Assembly (NCBI GenBank): GCA_020080175.1
Contig: JAGHQL010000080.1
Span: 51,140-115,139, forward strand
Length of the DNA stretch: 64,000 bases
Source: Glutinoglossum americanum
Taxonomy: Eukaryota > Ascomycota > Geoglossomycetes > Geoglossales > Geoglossaceae
Reading direction: 5' to 3'
Translations under genes and position numbers: made by a program
Notes under the pieces: model-generated
Seen by the model: only the letters and a program-made list of their open reading frames with translations
The model's database searches: none
What the model was told of the DNA's origin: nothing
In this document: positions 46,416 through 58,164 of the stretch, in pieces
How the letters are laid out: each line of letters begins with the position of its first letter
Numbering within the stretch: the stretch's first letter is position 1

Positions 46416-48154
46416 GGGGTTGGATCGGGTTGATAAATGCGGGCGCGGGGATGAGTTCGTGGATCTCTGAAGGAGAGTAGGTCTTAGGGGCGACCGGTCA
46501 TATTGTCTTGTCCCGCGAGGCGTTGGAGGTTTTCCTGGGCAGGTTGTGGTAGAGCGAATTTGTAAAGGGATTTTCGGGTGCGTGTTCGGTGCGCATGGCA
46601 CGCTGTAGACATTTTTCAGAGTTTTCGCTCGCGAGCCAATGGAGCCATACGTCCAACAAATATCTTTAGTCAGCACACCCCTACTGCCGATCGGGAATCG
46701 AGATTTCTCCATCGCTATCCCACTTTAGCTTCGTCTTGAGGATATCCGCCGTTGATCGATCGATCCAACATGGGCACCACTCATCACCAATAACTGGGCC
46801 CTTCTATATTCTTTGAGAATGGCTATCCTATCGCTTCTGTAGCGTGTGGTCGAAGGCGCACGAGCATCCCCCATCGGAGATGTAGGACTGAGTCAGAGGG
46901 ACTGCGTAAGATCTTTAGCCCCATAACTAATATTGCTCAAGCCCTCAAAAGCTTCCCCTAGCTGTGCCTTCTGAAGAGGAGATAGATAACTAATGCCACG
47001 CGGATCGCTACAGGGCCCTTTCCGTTGCCAGTGCCGAGAGCGATGACGTGCTTTTCTATTCTGGGGGTCCTATAACGAAGGACAGGCTTGGCGGATGGAA
47101 GCCTTGACCGAACATTTGCAAACGACGAATCGCACGGAGCGATGCCTACGGAGGAGAAAAGCCATCTTTGGCCCCTTCTTTCGCATGGCGGAATGGCAGG
47201 TGACTTCGCTCCGCACGGCCCTCGCTCATGCACCACGACGACGCCGTTTCGGGCGTGTATTTCGTTATCAAGAAAACTTGCCATCCTCTCAACCGCTACT
47301 CCCGCCGTTTCTGGCTTCGCAAACCCGCTGAGGAGTGCGCCACGGCGGCCCAACGAGCCTTCCGGTTATTGTGGGTTTTAATTGGAAAGAGTGGTATTGT
47401 TGTATGTTTAGGTTCTAGCCCGCCGGCTAAGAGTTGACGCCAGCTTGGTACCGTGGGGCGTGCTGTTCAGTGGGTTATGTACGCGTTTTGGTATGCACTA
47501 GTGGCCATGCGTTCAGCAGCCGACTCCTCGAGTCGGCTAGGGACCGCTATGAATACTCGCTAGGAGATTGATTCACGCTATTCGGAGACGTTGCTGTGGT
47601 GGCGGCCACGGCTTTTGGGTATGCAGAGGATATGGAGGAATATATGTGAGCGCGGGTAGCATGTCCTGCTGGCTAGAAGGGTAGGGAGCTGCAGAGAATA
47701 TTTTTGCTGTTTAGCATACATTAGCTAATTTAATCTCCTAGCTTTTCGACAATAGGAATGATTTACCTTACATCCCTCCTTCATATCATTCGTGCCATTT
47801 CTCGTGCTAAAGCATCACCATCCCCAAACCCACTGCCAGCATCAAGAGGGAACATGTCAAACCCCTCCCAACCTCAAACCTTAACCTCACCACTAAGTTT
47901 GCTTTTGGGCCGATCAAGCGAACCAGAGAGTTCCACCGATCTCCCCACTGTGGTTTACTCGGACCCGAGGCACTAGAGACGAAGGATCCAGCAGACTTCT
48001 TGCCGTTGTACCGGAGCGCCAGCGTACCATTTGGCGTCGTGGTACGGATGGTCAAGGATGCCGCCCCATTCGTGAATTCAAGACTTCGATTAAAAGGGTT
48101 AGAATTATTCCTACCACCCAGTCTCAGCTACTGTTAGGTGCCAGCAGCTAATAA
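46416..48154. other. Intergenic, no gene called
   Basis: A minus-strand frame at 46958-47353 (131 codons) has no motif and overlaps plus-strand frames of similar length. None is supported. Confidence 0.45.
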
Positions 48155-48745
48155 TTAAATCACGAACCAGGTAACACGCGCTTCATCCAAACAATATCCC
48201 CTCCAAACACCTGGGTTGGATATATAAACCGAGTCGTCCCGACCCAAACTCCTGATAAAACACATCCCGCTGCCGGAAACCCTATGCACCGACTCAGAGC
48301 CCAAGGTGATCCTCTCCGCGACGGCAGCACCCCGCTGTCCGACCTTCAGGCTCAACATCTCAACCTTCACGAACGGAGGGTCGATCGCCAACCCTATATA
48401 ATCAAAGCAGCAATCTGTGACGGACTGGTAACACACCGCTTTTGCGCTAGCGAACCAGACCCGATGGGCCAAATCGCTATAGCAGGTATATGCACGGGAT
48501 GGGCGAAAGTAGTAGAGGTTTGTGTCCCAGGTTCCGAGGGGAAGACCGGCGGTAAGCATGTTGTCGTGAAGGGTGAGGTGGTAGTCCGGGCATTCGGGCT
48601 GGGAAAAATTAGCGGAGATGCTACCGCGGTAGGATATTGCTATGGCAGGCTCGCCGTCGTCGGGGGCGACCTTAAAGTCCCATTCTCCGGGAGTAGCGAG
48701 CTGGGAAAGCGTAGCAAGGGAGCTGAGGTAGAGGGTTATGAGCAT
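48155..48745 (-). CDS. Small Cys-containing secreted protein
   Basis: One exon encodes 196 aa starting with a signal peptide (MLITLYLSSLATLSQL, likely cleaved near LATPGEW). The mature part has seven Cys, including ECPDYH, YTCYSD, AVCYQSVTDCCFDY, GMCFIR and GYCLDEA, consistent with disulfides. An even spread of aromatic residues and the single exon suggest a real gene. No family was recognised. An effector or surface role is possible, as for many small secreted fungal proteins, but is inference. The opposite-strand frame at 48284-48832 is taken as its shadow because it lacks a signal peptide or motif. Confidence 0.58.
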   Translation of the reverse strand: MLITLYLSSLATLSQLATPGEWDFKVAPDDGEPAIAISYRGSISANFSQPECPDYHLTLHDNMLTAGLPLGTWDTNLYYFRPSRAYTCYSDLAHRVWFASAKAVCYQSVTDCCFDYIGLAIDPPFVKVEMLSLKVGQRGAAVAERITLGSESVHRVSGSGMCFIRSLGRDDSVYISNPGVWRGYCLDEARVTWFVI

Positions 48746-49577
48746 GTGGAGCGGCGTTTCGCCCGCCTACCGGCTCATCTAAACAAGGTAGAAATTAGAA
48801 ATGATACTTTTGCCCTCAGAAGAGGGTCCTGAGTGTCCAGCGCAAGTGCCTTTATGCCAGCCATAAGTATTCTGAACGGCCAAGCGGCAAGCCTCACCCT
48901 TAAGACGACTTATGCGAGGATACGCAAGTCGAGGTTTGTTGGTATGGATCGCCAAGCCAGAAGCCCGCAATACCACAGCCCAACCAAACTGCATTCGAAT
49001 TCCCCCCGGAAAATGAGAGGGAGTTGGACATAACCCAGACGATGGGCTTGCGGATTTTTAGAACTATCTGACGTGTCGTGGCTGAGTATTGCGTCGAGGG
49101 CGATCGGGAAATCCCCGGCGCGCTAACAAAATGTATTGGGCCTTGGTCTCACTATGAAACGCCAAGTAGTTCCCCGCCCCATCGAGCAAGGGTACGCGAT
49201 AAAGTATTCCTCTTCGCTGGGGCAGAAACGGAAAAACTTGTGCTCTTTTCAAGCTGCTCGTAATGGCAAAGCTATCGCCCGGGCGCTCTCAAAATAGTCA
49301 GGTGAGATGCGGAGAAATTTGGAGTGTTAATGGCTGGGTAACACAAAAAGAGTGGCTGTGTGTGGTTCTACACTAGGGGCTTGGGTGCCAGCCACTGGGA
49401 ACGTGATGGCTGAGAGCTGTCCCAGGACAGGGTTTATTTCACGATTTTCTTTTCCCCCGCATAAATGATTCTCGTCTGTCAAATAATATTGGGATGGAAC
49501 TAAGCATTCTTATTTCTTTTGTATAATGCAATTGCGCCTTCTAGAAGGGTGATGTCACACGTTCACGCTGCTTTTAA
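48746..49577. other. Intergenic, no gene seen
   Basis: Short frames only. The two flanking genes diverge from here, so promoters for both should lie in this stretch. Confidence 0.5.
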
Positions 49578-49745
49578 ATGGGCAACTTCCGCAAAGGCGG
49601 CAGCCTGAAAGACTTTTTGTTCGACGCGTCCTCTGACAAACTCAATAATCGGCGTCGTACATCCAAGCGCTGCTCCCGCTCTCTGTACCGTAGTGGGTTA
49701 CCACACGTACCGCATGGCCACTCTGTTAACTTTCATAGGCCCGTG

Positions 49746-50273
49746 ATGGAAGCCCCACCTCCCCCGAACGAATCCCCAATTGGCCATCCGATCGCCTCCC
49801 TCATCCGCCAAAGACTCAAACAGGAAACCAAGCCAACAACCACTCCCTCCGGACCAGGGTTTTGCTTCTTCTATGGCACGCTGGCGGATCCGGAAATCCT
49901 CCAATCGATTCTCAAGCTCCAAGACCCACCCGTTCTGCAAAAAGGAAAGATCCACGGTTTCAAGACCAGAATGTGGGGGATATACCCGACGCTAGTTCCT
50001 TGCGACGACGGCGAGGTCGGAGGAATGGTCTATAGAATCGGGGATATCTCGCAGTTCGAGCGGCTAGAGCAGTACGAGACGTCCTCTTACCGATGGTGTT
50101 CCTGTACCATCGAGCTTGACGATGGGAGGAAGATCGAAGGCGGATGGACGTTCTGCTGGGCAGGGGAATTGGATAGTAAGGATCTTGAGGACGGGGAGTT
50201 TGATCCGGATCATTTCCAGAAGTATTTCAAAGGGTCGGTGGTAGGGAAGTCGCCAGTCTCGGAGGGGATTTGA
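49746..50273 (+). CDS. Gamma-glutamylcyclotransferase/AIG2-like protein
   Basis: The frame contains GFCFFYGTLADPEIL, the glycine-rich YGTL loop that defines the GGCT/AIG2-like fold, then GFKTRMWGIYPTL, GGMVYRIGDISQFERLEQYE and YRWCSCTIELDDG. Family proteins act in the cytoplasm on gamma-glutamyl or related amine substrates. The catalytic acid is expected in the QYETSSY region. The start at 49746 (MEAPPPPNES) is chosen, giving 175 aa. The frame is open upstream to an ATG at 49578, but those 56 residues are basic and unlike the family. No intron is needed. It is a stand-alone gene. Confidence 0.82.
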   Translation: MEAPPPPNESPIGHPIASLIRQRLKQETKPTTTPSGPGFCFFYGTLADPEILQSILKLQDPPVLQKGKIHGFKTRMWGIYPTLVPCDDGEVGGMVYRIGDISQFERLEQYETSSYRWCSCTIELDDGRKIEGGWTFCWAGELDSKDLEDGEFDPDHFQKYFKGSVVGKSPVSEGI

Positions 50274-51533
50274 GATGGCTGTTCGTCGGGCCTTTGATGG
50301 CTAGGGGAGCGTGGAGTTGAGCTGTATTCTTAGTTGTATTTTAGCTCGGAGGTTCCGCTGTCTGGTACTTTAGGAGGCTTCTAGAGGGATGGAAGCGTCG
50401 CAAGTGGTTGCTAGAACTATATTAGTTATGTGGCTGCCTGACCAACCGACGCATTCGTTTTGCTAATCACAGTCAGTATCCTTGTGCAAAATGATACATA
50501 CACAGCGCATTCTTAAAGTGATCCCCGAGCATTGATGATCCCAAGAAGCAAAAGAAAGGAGAGGCAACCCGCATTCTATACAAGACAGCTACCGCAGGCA
50601 AAATGGAAGATGATTGCGGGATCATTTTGTAACCCTAGATAGCATTCTCTCCGAGATGTTCCCAACGCCAGGTGATATTCCTGGAGACCTAATGCTATGT
50701 ATGTGTAAGTACAAGTACAGTGTAAAATTGCGAACGAGAAGGGAAAGTTGACTAACATTAACTCATATTATCTTACCTACTACCTGATCGTTTATATCTA
50801 ATTGGGTGGGGGCGGAATGCCTGTCAAACCAACAAACCCGACGAAAAGGAAAGCCTTGGCGATGAACCGGCCTCCCATTTTCCTTTGCGCCGCATGGAGT
50901 CATTATTCCTTGGACGCGTGTCACTCATGCGGGTTCCCTTACATAGCGCTATCATATTGCTTTTTTGACGCTCTCGTATTCATGCTGGTGTTACCTCCAG
51001 CCTGTCGTTCTGCCTTGGGGCGGTGCCTTGTCGCGACGCGTGCATGCGGCACAGCGACCGATTCCCCAATCGGAATTCGCATACCCACGACCCTATAGAT
51101 AATAGCAAAACTTCACGCGTTTCCCCCAGCCACCAAACTGCGCATCCCTCTTATTTTCATGGATGAGATGGCTGCCTCAAACCTCTTTTGATGGGTTGCT
51201 CCTTGTTGTTGTTGCTGCCCATGACCAAATGGCTAGGCGTGGAGGGAAACTCGATGATGAGAGTCTGTAAATGTGTGGAGCGCCCGAGGCTAATCGCCGG
51301 TCCGTTCCCGCAGCATGAGGGTGGCTGGTTTCAACGCCCTATTCTGTCGGAGGCGCTTATCTATATGTATTGAACCGCTTGGATACATCTGCTTTCGAAG
51401 ACTTGTTTAAATTTCTAGTCCTCAGATATACCCATCCACCTCTGTGGTCCACAGACATTTTCTGCCTCTCGTGGTCCTGACGGGAACACGACCCTTGGAT
51501 TTTACCCACTGCGTCTTTTCTCCTTCAGCCGTC
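50274..51533. other. Intergenic, no gene seen
   Basis: Only short motif-free frames occur. The end of the stretch, 5' of the next gene, carries CTTTTCTCCTTCAG just before the chosen ATG, which could be a splice acceptor for a non-coding leader exon. Confidence 0.45.
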
Positions 51534-53936
51534 ATGTCCCGCCCAGCAGAGCCGCTTTCCCGACCCCTTATGCCATGTCGCGATAGACCTATATCCGAAT
51601 TTACTAGCAGACGAGCGACTAGCAGAACTTCCCCGGGAGGTTCTTCTCCTGAGCCGGTGATGAGCGGGGCGGCTCGAGAGACTGTCTCGCTTTACGACTC
51701 AGATCAGTTAGATATACACCACTCTCCATCCTCCGATTCCCCGATAAGGCACACTCGCTCCAAGAGCTGCGGGATCCCCGAGCCTAGACAGCCCGCGATG
51801 CGCTCTGAAGCAGCGGGTCTAGGGGCGACCAGCTCAGGAAAACGAGAATTAAGGATGTCAAGAACCCCCGGCCAAGATGCTAGGACGCACGCGCGCGCGA
51901 AAAGCTGCAGCGGTCCTGAAACTCCATCATCAAGGAGTACCAGACTTTACCCGAGTGATACCTCATATTGGAACTTCTCAGACCACAACTTCCCCGGAGT
52001 TTACGATGTGGTGTCGGAGACCAGATGTATCGGGAGTACAACGAAATACTGGCGCTGCAAGCTTACTAGCAAATGTGCGTCTTCTGCTTCCCTCGCCATC
52101 GAAGGAATTCGGGGACTCCCCTCGGTCGATATACTAGAGGATGTTGCTAAAAATCTCCTATGCGGATGCTACCATCAAAACCAGAAGCGAAAAATAGCAG
52201 AGACATGGCTAGAGAAGCTTACACGGTCGCCAGAATCTCCCGAATCGACGCAAAGCCAAGACGACAATGGTTTTTGGGGGACCCCAGAGTCGAGAAGTTG
52301 TGACCTAGCAACACCTCGCACGACTCCAAGCCCGTCAAGACACAGCAAAGCCGCGCCCGAGGAAGACCGGCTTTCTCCTGCCGCGGCCCGGCACCATAGG
52401 ATTGCTGAGAGGAGGCCTAGATCGCCCGAATCCCTCGGAACTCGTGGCAGATCCATGTTCTCTAAGGGCAGTTCCAGCAAGAGTGACCGCGCTAGCGTTG
52501 ACGATCCCCTCGACTTTGGTTTCCTAAATACTGATGAATGCCGCACGCCCGAGAAACTATTTATACATTATTTCGGCCCCGTCCCCTCTGGTGGGCATAC
52601 TGAAGGACTCCCCTCGAGCAAGGCCCTGCAATGCCCTCAGAGCGAGGATGATGTATTCACTAGGAGTTCCGGCTCTCCTACGAAACTACCCGAACTCTCC
52701 GAGCTAGCTTTAGCGGATGGGAGACAGGCCAGACCGCTAACTCCTAGTGTGGCAATAGAATCTGACAACGTGGGTCGAAGTGTGTCTGGGCTTGAGGAGC
52801 TTACTCCGGTTTTGCTGTCCGGTCAGCACAAAAGATGGGCAGGACGGGATATAGAGTATTGGAGATCCAAGATACCCAAGACTGTGGATTCTGTGGACCA
52901 CCCCGAGCCAGACTCCAGGCCTAAATCGCCATCAGCTTCAAAAATCCTGGGAAGAGATGAGTCGCCTATCGGGCGACAACCTGATATGGCGTCGGGGCGG
53001 CTAAGGCAGGACTCATACACATGTACCGCCGTGAATATGGAATTCATCAAAACGGATGCCGACAACCCCGAAATCGGAAACTTCAAAGGGTACTACCCAA
53101 GAGAGAAGAGGAACACAGTGTCTATCCGGGATTCACTGGTCCGACCCCTCACTCCTCGTGAATTGCTAGATGGCTACGTTTACATATACTGGTACCCTGG
53201 GAATTTCGGATATCTTAAGATAGGAGTAACCGGCACAAAGGGTCCCCATCTCACTGTCGCTAAACGCCTTGCGGGATGGAAACGGTCGTGCGGGCGTACG
53301 CCCTTGCCCATCTACCCCAAGCCGTTGGAAGAGTCGAGGTATCTGCCGCACGTCTACCGAATCGAGGCCCTTGTCAAGGCTGAATTCAGGCAACACCGAA
53401 AGAAGAGTTTCAAGTGTCAGAAATGTGGCAAACAGCATAACGAGTGGTTTGAGGTCTCACCGCAGCATGCAGTGGCTGTTGTCGAGAAGTGGAGTTCATG
53501 GATGGCTCAGCGTCCCTATGAGGAGACTCTATCACATGGCTATAAATCGAAGGACAGGGGAACTCTCTGGAATCTCAAAGAAATGCCGGCAGAGGAACTG
53601 GACCGCATCTCCCACATTCCAGAAATAGTCACAAAGCCCCAACCCAAAAAAGAGACACCTCAGCCGGGTCTCCCATCTTCCGTCACCGGCAAATCCACGT
53701 CATCGCAGCCCCTACGCAGGAGCTCCCGGCTCGCCGAAAAGCAACGGAAATCCGCTCTTACCGCATCCCAGCCCGCAACAACAGAGGCCGAATCACAAGA
53801 AGAGAACAATCCGACAGCGAACAGACCTAGTCCCTATCTCTTCCTCGCAGACTCGAGAATCTTCCAGCAAACACAGTCCACGACGCCCCTCACGGATTCC
53901 CCCCAACAACCCGCACAAAACCCAGAGACCAGCTAA
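51534..53936 (+). CDS. GIY-YIG domain protein (T5orf172/DUF1766, Mug113-like)
   Basis: One exon of 800 aa. Residues 1-540 are disordered, rich in Ser/Pro/Arg, with repeated HTRSKSCG and HARAKSCSG boxes. The domain follows at about 546-665: GYVYIYWYPGNFGYLKIGVT gives the GIY and YIG-equivalent strands, then AKRLAGWKRSCG, YRIEALVKAEFR (helix with the catalytic-type Glu), and KCQKCGKQHNEWFEVS, which includes a CxxC pair and the final acidic residue. The basic tail has RRSSRLAEKQRKS, a nuclear-signal-like stretch. Fungal T5orf172 proteins are predicted nucleases of unknown role. The upstream ATG at 51444 is in frame but adds unrelated sequence after a possible splice acceptor. Confidence 0.85.
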   Translation: MSRPAEPLSRPLMPCRDRPISEFTSRRATSRTSPGGSSPEPVMSGAARETVSLYDSDQLDIHHSPSSDSPIRHTRSKSCGIPEPRQPAMRSEAAGLGATSSGKRELRMSRTPGQDARTHARAKSCSGPETPSSRSTRLYPSDTSYWNFSDHNFPGVYDVVSETRCIGSTTKYWRCKLTSKCASSASLAIEGIRGLPSVDILEDVAKNLLCGCYHQNQKRKIAETWLEKLTRSPESPESTQSQDDNGFWGTPESRSCDLATPRTTPSPSRHSKAAPEEDRLSPAAARHHRIAERRPRSPESLGTRGRSMFSKGSSSKSDRASVDDPLDFGFLNTDECRTPEKLFIHYFGPVPSGGHTEGLPSSKALQCPQSEDDVFTRSSGSPTKLPELSELALADGRQARPLTPSVAIESDNVGRSVSGLEELTPVLLSGQHKRWAGRDIEYWRSKIPKTVDSVDHPEPDSRPKSPSASKILGRDESPIGRQPDMASGRLRQDSYTCTAVNMEFIKTDADNPEIGNFKGYYPREKRNTVSIRDSLVRPLTPRELLDGYVYIYWYPGNFGYLKIGVTGTKGPHLTVAKRLAGWKRSCGRTPLPIYPKPLEESRYLPHVYRIEALVKAEFRQHRKKSFKCQKCGKQHNEWFEVSPQHAVAVVEKWSSWMAQRPYEETLSHGYKSKDRGTLWNLKEMPAEELDRISHIPEIVTKPQPKKETPQPGLPSSVTGKSTSSQPLRRSSRLAEKQRKSALTASQPATTEAESQEENNPTANRPSPYLFLADSRIFQQTQSTTPLTDSPQQPAQNPETS

Positions 53937-54552
53937 ACCAAACTGGGCAATTATAGTGGGCGTTTACTGCTTTTTTTTTTCATTTTCTCGCTTTAGGCGT
54001 TCGCTCGGCTCGGGAGTTAAAAACATCGAGTTTAGGCGCGGCGGGACTAGGAATTTTTGAAATCTTCTATTGGATTTTATACACCGGCTGCAATTGTATA
54101 GTAAATAAGATACGCTACCTCTGGCGAGATTATTATAGCTATATATAGATGATCGCTAGAGTATCCCGTGGGATATTTTGGGTGAAAATTTTATAAAAGC
54201 TTTTATGTTAATATGTGCGTGTATTTTATTTAACCGATGATTACTCCGGCTTGATGTAGGTCAGCTCTAGTTGACTAGAAATAACCGTTAGTCTGGTGAG
54301 GCAAGGAAAATTGTTAAATTTATGGTATTTTGGTAAAAAAAATTTTCGAAAATCGCAGGTATTTAAGTAGTTATCCGCTTTTCTCTAAGCTTGCTGTCAC
54401 CCTCCAAAAGAATTACTTTGTCAATATGACATTTAATTCTTTCTTTTTGAATGTGATTTCGCTCAAGAACTTTCTGTGCTTTAATCTATACTCCCGTTGC
54501 ATCTACCCAAGTACCTGGAGCCTCATTCTTTGTTGTGACTCTTAAAATGTCC
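53937..54552. other. AT-rich intergenic DNA
   Basis: The stretch from 54060 is markedly AT-rich compared with the preceding gene and merges into the transposase relic. It is likely part of the same decayed element. No ends were identified. Confidence 0.5.
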
Positions 54553-54914
54553 TCACACCGGCTCAATCATACCGAGATTAGTGGAGTTGCTCAGCCGTAA
54601 TAAACGCCGAACATCAAAAATGTTGTAGATTTCTGCTGGTGCGTTGTCTTTTTGAACGGTAGCTCCAGGCCAATCCTTTTTGCATTCCTTAGTGGGGTCG
54701 CTTTGCAAACCCATAGACCACCATAGCAATAAGTGGGTTTTTTCTCGAGACCAAGCGGCATGCATATACTACCAGGAGCCTGTGACCACATAGCCCTGCA
54801 TTTATAGCTTTCCACAACGGTGAGGGATGTTTGGAGTATAGTATCTACATTTGGTAAAGAGATAAATTCAAGATGGTGCCTTATGTAGAGCCTCGAACTT
54901 AGGACTGCCATCAC
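54553..54914 (-). pseudogene. Tc1-like transposase relic, second copy
   Basis: On the minus strand ECKKDWPGATVQKDNAPA and EIYNIFDVRRLLRLSNSTN, then GMIEPV, align with the C-terminal half of the transposase at 5110-5300 (ECKKEWPGTIIQEDNAPAH, EIYKIFDVQRIL, DLNMIEPSW). The residues between DNAPA and EIYN are shortened and the N-terminal half is missing. Upstream bits in other frames (to 54914) suggest frameshifts. It is the same family as the element at 3.8-5.6 kb but older or more decayed. Confidence 0.78.
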
Positions 54915-55376
54915 ATTGGCTAATTACAGTGGGGCCTTTCCGGTACACAACATCATACACATGTACTTACCGGCGACATAAAGCCCATCTTGCACAGTTT
55001 CCAGCCTAAAGACCCAACTACCAGCGGAATCGGGAGGCATCTAAACATGATCTTTTCCCCAAAGAAGGGAGACAACCTAAAGGGGCCTTTACAGGTGGTT
55101 TGCGCTTCCAGTGCCGCCGTTAGACCAAGAAAAACCGAGGCGTCCAGGCCCCGTAGTAACATTTCAACAGCTCGCCCCTAGCATTTGTTCATGCCGAAGG
55201 GGCTGAATAGATTAATTTTTATTTCAATTTAATTAATACGTCACGTTCCGTCAGCCCAGTAAGTTCCAACTCTGCAATCTCTACAAAAGCGGCAGCGTGC
55301 GGATCTGACCTTGCATATTAAACGAACGCAAAGCCTGCGAGTTGCATGAACATTAAACGATAACTGGAAAGTAGAT
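54915..55376. other. Intergenic, no gene seen
   Basis: Probably remnant transposon flank followed by the oxygenase promoter. No specific site can be named. Confidence 0.4.
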
Positions 55377-56573
55377 ATGGCGGACAACTCACCAGTCCCG
55401 ATCGTGGATTACGGCTCATTTCTACACGGCAGCAATGAGGATAAGCGTAAAGTCGCAGCGCAGATCGACGACGCGTTTAGGACTGTCGGGTTTGTCTGCT
55501 TAGTGAATCACGGGATCGAGCAAGCGAAGGTAGATGAATGCTTCGAGTGGGTGAGTATTCCACATATTGGCTTTGGATCCTTTCTCATACATATCGCCAT
55601 CACCCCGCCTCATCATACTGCGCTAACGCATTTGCAAACAGTCTAAGAAATTCTTCGCCCTCCCCACTGAGACCAAACTCCTTGCACCCCATCCTCCCGG
55701 CGGTGCTCATCATCGCGGATACTCCGGTATATCACAGGAGAAAGTAACTCAGAACGTCTTTGATGCTGATGGCATCGCCGCCGAGCGTGCTATCCCGGAC
55801 TTCAAAGAGAGCTTTGAGTCTGGGAACGTGTATGACGTAATGCAGCCAAATATCTGGCTGCCGGAGGAGATGTTACCTGGGTTCCGCGGGTTCATGGAGT
55901 CGATTTTTGAGGTACGCCTAGGGTTAATTTCTCGGCGAGCCAACGCTGAAACTTTTCTCTGCAGGACTGCGCATCCTTGATCCACACCATCCTTCACACG
56001 CTCTCCCTTGCTCTTAACCTCCCCCCGTCAGTCGACCTCCCCTCCACTCACAAGAACTCCCTCTTCCAACTCCGTCTCCTACACTACCCCAGTATCCCCC
56101 TTCGTTCCCTCAAACTCAACGAGAAAACCCGCATCTCCGCCCACTCCGATTTTGGCACCTTAACCCTTCTCTTCCAAGATGCGGTCGGTGGTCTCGAGAT
56201 CGAGGTTCTGGAAGACGATGGAAATGGCGGCCGTAGGGGGTCGGGCTTGTTTAAGGGTGTTCCGTACGTGGAGGGAGGCGTATTGGTGAATGTGGGAGAT
56301 CTGATGATGCGGTGGAGTAACGATCGGTGGATGAGTACGGTGCATCGGGTTAGGGCCCCGCCGGCAGCATCGCTTGGTAATCTGGGCAGTGGGGAGGAGG
56401 ATGCCCAAGTGATATGTCCGCCACGGTACTCGATCCCGTTCTTCGCAACAGCAGATTCGGATGCGGTAATTGAGTGTTTGCCTGGGTCTTGGAGCCTGAG
56501 CAACCCGAAGAAGTATGAGAGCGTCACAGCCGGGGAGTACGTGAGGATGAGGATGGAAGCGCTATATTCGTAG
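55377..56573 (+). CDS. 2-oxoglutarate/Fe(II) oxygenase, isopenicillin-N-synthase-like family
   Basis: Three exons, 55377-55550, 55642-55911 and 55965-56573, all phase 0, give 350 aa. The DIOX_N part reads VPIVDYGSF, FRTVGFVCLVNHGI, KKFFALPTETK and HHRGYSGIS. The catalytic jelly roll carries the Fe ligands in ISAHSDFGTLTLLFQD (His208, Asp210) and STVHRVRAPP (His275). The 2-oxoglutarate site is in PPRYSIPFF (Arg302, Ser304). All metal and cosubstrate residues are present, so the enzyme should be active. Such fungal enzymes hydroxylate or desaturate small molecules, often in secondary metabolism, but no synthase gene is adjacent. The substrate is unknown. Confidence 0.93.
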
Positions 56574-58164
56574 GATAGCGATTGGCTTCTCTACGAGAGG
56601 GTGATGCCTGAATATCTAGAACTTGCGTGCAACTAGCTACAGCAAGCATAGGATAACATGTAATACAGGGCAACATATCAACAAGCTTGTGGAATTAATG
56701 CAGGCGGAGGTTAGCTATGCTAGCGCTAGAGAATAAAATAGAATGGACGCTGTTTCGCAGTTGGTAATGAGGAAGTAAAAGTTTAACCGCAGTGGGTAGA
56801 ATGATGTCCGATCCTCGCTGGTAAACCTGCCCCTGCAGCTATGGCTAATAGCTGGCTAGTATTGACGCCATGGGAGAGCATATATGATATATGCGGGCTT
56901 AAAAATTCCCCCATAGTCATTGTTTTGGGACTTGCCCCACCATAACTCTTAAAAGCAGCAGGCGTTATGGAGCCTGCGTGGAAAGGCTAAAAAGTACTCG
57001 AAGCGAATCATCCGGATGACGCCGCTTTAATCGGATAGGTCGGGTAAGAGTCGGCAACCAGCCCAATCTCACCTCATCACCGCTCTACCCCAATTGCCCG
57101 GGTATTGACTGCAACCCAGCCAAGCCTTTGGAAAATCTCCATGGACTTCCTCACCACTACTCCTCTGTTCGTTATCAAACCGTATTGAGTGGCGCCGAAC
57201 GGCCATGGTCGGTGTGCCGAAAAGCAAAGGCTGCTTGGTGTGTAGGGAGCGGAGTATAAAGGTGCGCTGGTGGTGTAGGACGGCTCATGCAAGCGCGGGA
57301 CGATAGTGCGTGCAATTCCGCGTGGACAAATAAGCACGCATGTATGCTAACCCGCTAACTTTGCTTCTAGATTGCCGAAGCCCTAGCATCTGGAGAACCC
57401 TGCTTCCCGGATTCCGACGACCGGAGATCGGTACCGGTTCAAAATAGCAACTTTCCAACAATGCTTAAACTCTTCTACTTCTACAATGAGCCTTGCAATT
57501 ACTTTGCCGCTATACAGGGGTTGGTTAGTCGGGCTAAGTCGATAGTCAGTGGCAGTCCTATAGAAACTACTCACACACGCCGATGCTTGCAGCCTCCACG
57601 CCCATATGGAAGGTTGGTACGGTAGATTCATTCCGAGCTTTGACAGCCACGAACCAGCCTCCGTCGAAATATCATCTACCACCGACGGCAACCCACTCCC
57701 TTCTATATATATCTACAACAATACGCTAACAGCGGCCTTGCTATCCTCTTATTGTGCTTATCTAATAGCTCTCAATGCCCAAATCGACTCGTTATACCTG
57801 GTAAAGAGATACCTATCGAATCTGGTTCTATGCCACGAGGCTTAGCGCTGCAATAGATACTCGGCGGATCTGGTTGCATACCACGGGTATTACGTATTTT
57901 ACCCGTGTCAGCTTGCAGGGGCAACACTCGTATGTCAGCGCTTTCCATGTCAACCCCGCTATCATTCCCTATCGTGTATTCGTTGGGCTGTAACTAGTTT
58001 GACAAGTAACAGAGTTTACGGGTCTACAACAAGGATTCTAAACCCTATAAAATTGACTGCAAATCTACATATGTATATTTTCTCAATCCAAATACAAGAC
58101 CCAGTTTGCTTGGGCTTTGTAAATCTCAAGGCTCGGCAACCAGAACCTCCTTACTTTCCGCGAA
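56574..58164. other. Intergenic, no gene seen
   Basis: Minus-strand frames at 57077-57337 and 57383-57691 have no motif and no splice partner. Nothing is called. Confidence 0.45.

Noticed and set aside
46122-46712. 196-codon minus frame
   Set aside because: It is largely antisense to the 3' exon of the single-pass surface protein and is Arg/Pro-rich, typical of a shadow frame.
48284-48832. 182-codon plus frame
   Set aside because: It is antisense to the secreted Cys protein, which has a clear signal peptide; the plus frame has none.
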